Part shown: one piece after another, positions 12,535 through 15,863 of the stretch
Layout: each line of letters starts with the position of its first letter
Numbering within the stretch: the first letter of the stretch is position 1
Assembly: GCA_934565615.1 (NCBI GenBank)
Contig: CAKTIH010000039.1
Span: 1-15,863, forward strand
DNA: 15,863 nt
Direction of reading: 5' to 3'
Source of the DNA: an uncultured Oscillospiraceae bacterium
GTDB taxonomy: Bacteria > Bacillota > Clostridia > Oscillospirales > Oscillospiraceae
Notes under the pieces: generated by a model
Told to the model about the DNA's origin: nothing
Database searches by the model: none
Seen by the model: the letters and a program-made list of their open reading frames with translations, nothing else
Translations under genes and position numbers: made by a program

Positions 12535-13977
12535 TTATCTTCTCCATGTGGATGGCATCAGCATGACAAGTATCGGGTATATCTCCAGCCGGCCCAGCAG
12601 CATCACGAAGGACAGCAGCAGCTTTGAAAAGTCGGAAAACATACTGTAGTTCCCATACGGTCCGTTGACGCCGATCCCGGGTCCGATGTTTGAAAGGCAG
12701 GCCAGCGCCGCGGAGAAGTTCGTCGCGGTGTCAAAGCCGTCGAGCGAGATAAGCAGCGTGCAGCCGAGGATGATGAATATGTACAGCACAAAATAGGTGT
12801 GCACGGCCTTGACCGTCTCCGGCGCGACGCGCTTGCCGTCTATCTGCACGGGGTTCACGCTGCGCGGATGCGCCATGCGGCGCAGGTCGGAGAGCGCCGT
12901 TTTCACAAGGATCATCGCCCTTGAGAGCTTTAGTCCGCCGCAGGTGCTGCCCGCGCAGCCGCCTACAAGCATCAGCATGAGCAGCATCCACTTGGAGTAC
13001 TGCGGCCAGAGCGTGTAGTCGACGGTCGCGAAGCTCGATGTGCTTATGCTCATGGAGACGTTGAAGAAGGCCTGATGCAGCGCCGTCGCGATGCTGCCGT
13101 AGTAGCCGCGCGAATAAAGGTTTATCGCGATGGTCACGACCGCGAAAACAACGATACCGACAAAGCAGTGCAGCTCCTCATTCTTGAGCGCGGCACGGGC
13201 TCTGCCGGTGAGGATGCAGTAATATATATAGAAGTTCACGCTGAAGAGCAGCTCAAATATTGTGGCGACGACCTCGATATACAGGCTGTTGAACTCGCCG
13301 AGGCTCGCGTTGCGCGTCGAGAAGCCGCCGGTACCGGCAGAGGCAAAGGCGTGGCCGAGCGCTTCATATATGCTCATCCCGCCGCAGGCAAGCAGCACGA
13401 ACGCCAGAAGCGTCATGCCGATGTAGATGAGGTAGAGTATCTTCGCCGTCTCGCGCACGCGCGGCACGAGCTTGCCGACTGTCGGTCCCGGGAACTCCGC
13501 ACGCACAATGTGCATCGAATGCTCCCCGCTCATCGGCATTACCGCCAGCATGAACACCAGCACACCCATGCCGCCTATCCACTGGGACAGCAGCCTCCAC
13601 AGCATGCAGCTCCGGCTGAGCGCCTCAACGTCGGTCAGCACCGTAGCGCCGGTCGTCGAGAAGCCGGACACGGACTCAAAAAGTGCGTCGACGAAATCCG
13701 GTATGTCCCCGCTCAGAATGTACGGCAGCGCGCCGAGGAGCGACATGAGCATCCACGCAAGGCCTACGGCAAGAAAGCCGTCGCGCGCGAACAGCTCCGT
13801 CGAGTCGGGCTTTATCGAGGCAAGCGTCAGCCCGAGCGCAAGGCTCAGCGCGATGCACAGCACGAACGGGCGCACGTTCTCCCCGTATATTATGCCTGCC
13901 AGCAGCGGCACCAGCATCAGCCCGGCCAGGCACAGCAGCACCATACCCAGCACACGGCCAACCATCTTATAGTTCAT
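12535..13977 (-). CDS. TrkH-type K+ uptake subunit, variant paralogue (third-filter Gly replaced)
   Basis: The product is 480 residues with the four-repeat M1-P-M2 layout of TrkH/KtrB. Filter segments: repeat 1 STTGATV (Gly110), repeat 2 AGTGGFSTR (215-222), repeat 3 STSSFATVD (312-320) and repeat 4 LSNIGPGIG. In repeat 3 the Gly that precedes Phe in the family, and in the neighbouring paralogue (SSSGFGTAD), is Ser315, encoded by AGC (complement at 13033-13035). The intramembrane gating-loop motif reads AGSTCGG where the paralogue has AGSTGGG. TrkH forms a membrane dimer gated by TrkA and takes up K+; changes of filter glycines in this superfamily alter K+/Na+ selectivity. It lies 19 nt downstream of the first trkH, with only a weak ribosome binding site (GGGTGA). 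Whether it conducts K+, Na+ or regulates the other copy is open. Confidence 0.92.
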   Translation of the reverse strand: MNYKMVGRVLGMVLLCLAGLMLVPLLAGIIYGENVRPFVLCIALSLALGLTLASIKPDSTELFARDGFLAVGLAWMLMSLLGALPYILSGDIPDFVDALFESVSGFSTTGATVLTDVEALSRSCMLWRLLSQWIGGMGVLVFMLAVMPMSGEHSMHIVRAEFPGPTVGKLVPRVRETAKILYLIYIGMTLLAFVLLACGGMSIYEALGHAFASAGTGGFSTRNASLGEFNSLYIEVVATIFELLFSVNFYIYYCILTGRARAALKNEELHCFVGIVVFAVVTIAINLYSRGYYGSIATALHQAFFNVSMSISTSSFATVDYTLWPQYSKWMLLMLMLVGGCAGSTCGGLKLSRAMILVKTALSDLRRMAHPRSVNPVQIDGKRVAPETVKAVHTYFVLYIFIILGCTLLISLDGFDTATNFSAALACLSNIGPGIGVNGPYGNYSMFSDFSKLLLSFVMLLGRLEIYPILVMLMPSTWRR

Positions 13978-13996
13978 TACTTCACCCTATATATCT

Positions 13997-15433
13997 CTAT
14001 TTCTTCCAGAACGACGGGACAAAAAGCGCCAGCAGCGGGTAAAACTCAAGTCTGCCCGCAAGCATGATAAATGTGAAAATGAGCTTTGACACCGGCGAGA
14101 ATATTGCAAAGCTGCCCGCAGGACCCACAAGCCCCAGGCCGGGGCCGATGTTCGACAGGCACGATATGACTGCCGTGAAGTTCGTCGTCATGTCATAGCC
14201 GTCAAAAGAAATGAGCAGCGTCCCCGTCACGAGCATGAGCGCGTAGAGCGCACAGAAAACGTAGACCGCCCTGACCGTGTCCCGGTCTATGCGCTGCCCG
14301 TTTATGGACACGCGCTTCACCGTGCGGGGGCTCACGATCTTCATGAAGTCGCAGGCCGTTGTCTTTATAAATATCATCACGCGCGAGAGCTTTATACCGC
14401 CGCCCGTGCTGCCGGCCATCGCGCCTATCAGCATGAGGATAACGATAAGGCTCTGCGAATACTGCGGCCAGCGCGTGAAGTCCGCCGTGCCGAAGCCGGA
14501 GGAGCTGGATATTGTCAGGACATTGAAGAACGAATAGCGCAGCGCCTTTATAAAGCCGCCGTACTGATCGGCGATGTTCAGCCCCATCGTCACCGTCGCG
14601 AAGGCGACGATGCCGAGATAGCAGCGCAGCTCCTCATCGTGCAGCACATCGCGTATCCTGCCCAGCAGGATAAGATAATAGAGGTTGAAGTTCACGCTGA
14701 ATATCAGCATGAACACCGCGATGACCATCTCGATATATAAACTGTCAAAGGCCGCGATGCTCGCCGCGCGCGTTGAGAAGCCGCCGGTACCGGCGGTCGC
14801 GAAGGCGTGTAGGAGCGCGTCATAATTGCTCATGCCGCCGAAGCGGAGCAGCACCGCCTCGATGATAGTCAGCGCGAAGTATATTAGATAGAGTATCCTC
14901 GCCGTCTGCCGCACACGCGGGACGAGCTTGCCGACCGTCGGCCCCGGGACCTCCGCGCGCATCAGGTGCATAGAGTGCGCGCCGTTCATCGGCATGACCG
15001 CCATGATGAACACCAGCACGCCCATGCCGCCTATCCAGTGCGTGAACATGCGCCAGAACATGCCGCCGCGCGACATGGCCTCGACGTCGGTCATTATCGT
15101 CGCGCCGGTCGTCGTAAGGCCGGAGGCCGTCTCAAACAGCGCGTCTATAAAATTTGGGATATCCCCGCTTACCACGAACGGCAGCGCGCCGATAACGCTC
15201 AGCAATATCCAGCCCATGCCGACAATGACAAAGCCCTCGCGCGCAGAAATGTCCGTGCTCTGCGGCTTAAAGCGCGTGAGCACGAAGGCCGCCGCGGCGG
15301 AAATCGCTATCGTGACGATGAAGCCGAGGACGCTCTCGCCATAGTACAGCCCCGCAATCAGCGGCAGGAGCAGCAGCACGGCAAGGCACAGCAGAATAAG
15401 CCCAAGTGAACGGGCTATCATCCTTGTGTTCAT
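13997..15433 (-). CDS. trkH: TrkH, potassium uptake channel subunit
   Basis: The product is 478 residues with all four canonical filter segments: TTTGATI (residue 110 Gly), AGTGGFSTR (214-222), SSSGFGTAD (Gly313) and LSNIGPGLG, plus the gating-loop AGSTGGGIK. It is clearly paralogous to the downstream gene, sharing long identical blocks such as GPTVGKLVPRVR and GGMGVLVF. TrkH passes K+ through the membrane under control of the cytoplasmic TrkA ring. Its ATG overlaps the stop of trkA (TGATG), showing translational coupling and direct pairing with TrkA. The stop is TAG at 13999-13997. TrkH rather than KtrB is favoured by length and the TrkA neighbour; the two families are close. Confidence 0.94.
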   Translation of the reverse strand: MNTRMIARSLGLILLCLAVLLLLPLIAGLYYGESVLGFIVTIAISAAAAFVLTRFKPQSTDISAREGFVIVGMGWILLSVIGALPFVVSGDIPNFIDALFETASGLTTTGATIMTDVEAMSRGGMFWRMFTHWIGGMGVLVFIMAVMPMNGAHSMHLMRAEVPGPTVGKLVPRVRQTARILYLIYFALTIIEAVLLRFGGMSNYDALLHAFATAGTGGFSTRAASIAAFDSLYIEMVIAVFMLIFSVNFNLYYLILLGRIRDVLHDEELRCYLGIVAFATVTMGLNIADQYGGFIKALRYSFFNVLTISSSSGFGTADFTRWPQYSQSLIVILMLIGAMAGSTGGGIKLSRVMIFIKTTACDFMKIVSPRTVKRVSINGQRIDRDTVRAVYVFCALYALMLVTGTLLISFDGYDMTTNFTAVISCLSNIGPGLGLVGPAGSFAIFSPVSKLIFTFIMLAGRLEFYPLLALFVPSFWKK

Positions 15434-15863
15434 CAGCGGCCCTCGACGATAGAGTCAAGCTCCTTGAGCCGGCCGGCACGCGTCACGATGACAGCATGGT
15501 CGCCGGGTTGTATAACAGTTTCGCCGTCGGGGATGATGGTGCTGCTGCCGCGCACGAGTGCGCTTATGATTATATTCGGCTTGAGACGCAGCGTTTTCAG
15601 CGGGATGCCGACGCAGGCCGAGCCCTCCGCCACCTTGAACTCCAGCGCCTCGACCTTGCCGTCGGCAAGGCGGTAGAGCGTCTCCATGCTGCTGCCGACG
15701 GAGTTGCTCATCGCGCGCACGTACCGGGCAAGCTGCTGGCTTATCAGGGTCTTGGGCGTCACAACGCAGTCGATCCCCGAGCTCTCAAGTATATCGGAAT
15801 AATACTCGCGGTTCACCTTTACGACGATCTTGCCGACGCCGCTCTGCTTCGCGTAGATGGAGG
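15433..15863 (-). CDS. trkA: TrkA, Trk potassium uptake regulatory subunit, C-terminal part
   Basis: The frame is open to the window edge, so the 5' part (first RCK domain with the nucleotide-binding GxGxxG) is missing. The visible 142 residues begin within SIYAKQSGVGKIVVKVNREYYSDILESSGIDCVV, typical of the end of an RCK Rossmann lobe. They continue with ISQQLARYVRA and a TrkA-C domain (EFKVAEGSACVGIPLKTL ... IIPDGETVIQPGDHAVIVTRAGRLKEL). TrkA binds NAD(H) and/or ATP/ADP and gates TrkH. A GTG at 15816-15814 inside the frame is not the start, since homology continues upstream of it. The stop overlaps the trkH ATG. Confidence 0.93.
   Translation of the reverse strand, partial: SIYAKQSGVGKIVVKVNREYYSDILESSGIDCVVTPKTLISQQLARYVRAMSNSVGSSMETLYRLADGKVEALEFKVAEGSACVGIPLKTLRLKPNIIISALVRGSSTIIPDGETVIQPGDHAVIVTRAGRLKELDSIVEGR

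Noticed and set aside
13075..14067. A 330-codon plus-strand frame opposite the variant trkH
   Set aside because: Arg/Gln/His-rich shadow of a membrane protein gene on the other strand, with no ribosome binding site context.

Overview
The window looks like chromosome from a GC-rich, low-oxygen Firmicute, most likely a gut Clostridia member of the Oscillospirales type. The grounds are the rpmH-rnpA-yidD-yidC-jag order, a clostridial-type YidC without a lipoprotein signal, a TPP-riboswitch-controlled ThiT, iron-sulfur flavoprotein metabolism, AGGAG-type ribosome binding sites and AT-rich sigma-A-type promoters set in GC-rich coding DNA. The assignment is inference from gene content; no rRNA gene is present.

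Layout. (1) 1-624 (+): the 3' part of a short-chain dehydrogenase, ending at a strong hairpin. (2) 3741-719 (-): an 893-residue multi-[4Fe-4S] FAD/NAD(P) oxidoreductase translationally coupled (TAATG) to hypA, with a near-consensus promoter. (3) 5153-3887 (-): pgeF (peptidoglycan editing factor) and a YunG-like protein. (4) 5305-6681 (+): a MATE transporter with its own promoter, divergent from pgeF. (5) 6682-7188: non-coding DNA dominated by two inverted copies of a modular hairpin repeat. (6) 7383-7189 (-): a 64-residue ribbon-helix-helix protein, divergent from (7) 7473-9014 (+): promoter, TPP riboswitch, terminator, thiT (thiamine uptake) and thiN (thiamine pyrophosphokinase). (8) 9011-12459 (+): promoter, rpmH, rnpA, yidD, yidC, jag and then acpP, closed by a 17-bp bidirectional terminator. 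(9) 15863-12535 (-): trkA (cut by the window edge) and two tandem trkH paralogues.

Functionally, thiT and thiN form a thiamine salvage unit: import followed by pyrophosphorylation, with TPP feeding back through the riboswitch. The rpmH-jag block is the conserved ribosome/RNase P/membrane-insertion cluster. It lacks dnaA upstream and mnmE/mnmG downstream, the partners it has in many Firmicutes. TrkA and the two TrkH copies form potassium-uptake machinery, but the second TrkH copy has Ser in place of the third selectivity-filter Gly, so its ion preference may differ.

The least explained structure is the repeat pair at 6749-7139. The two copies share flanking sequence while their hairpin stems differ in sequence and keep complementarity, which is the signature of a maintained nucleic-acid fold. 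I found no CRISPR array, tRNA, rRNA or transposase gene.
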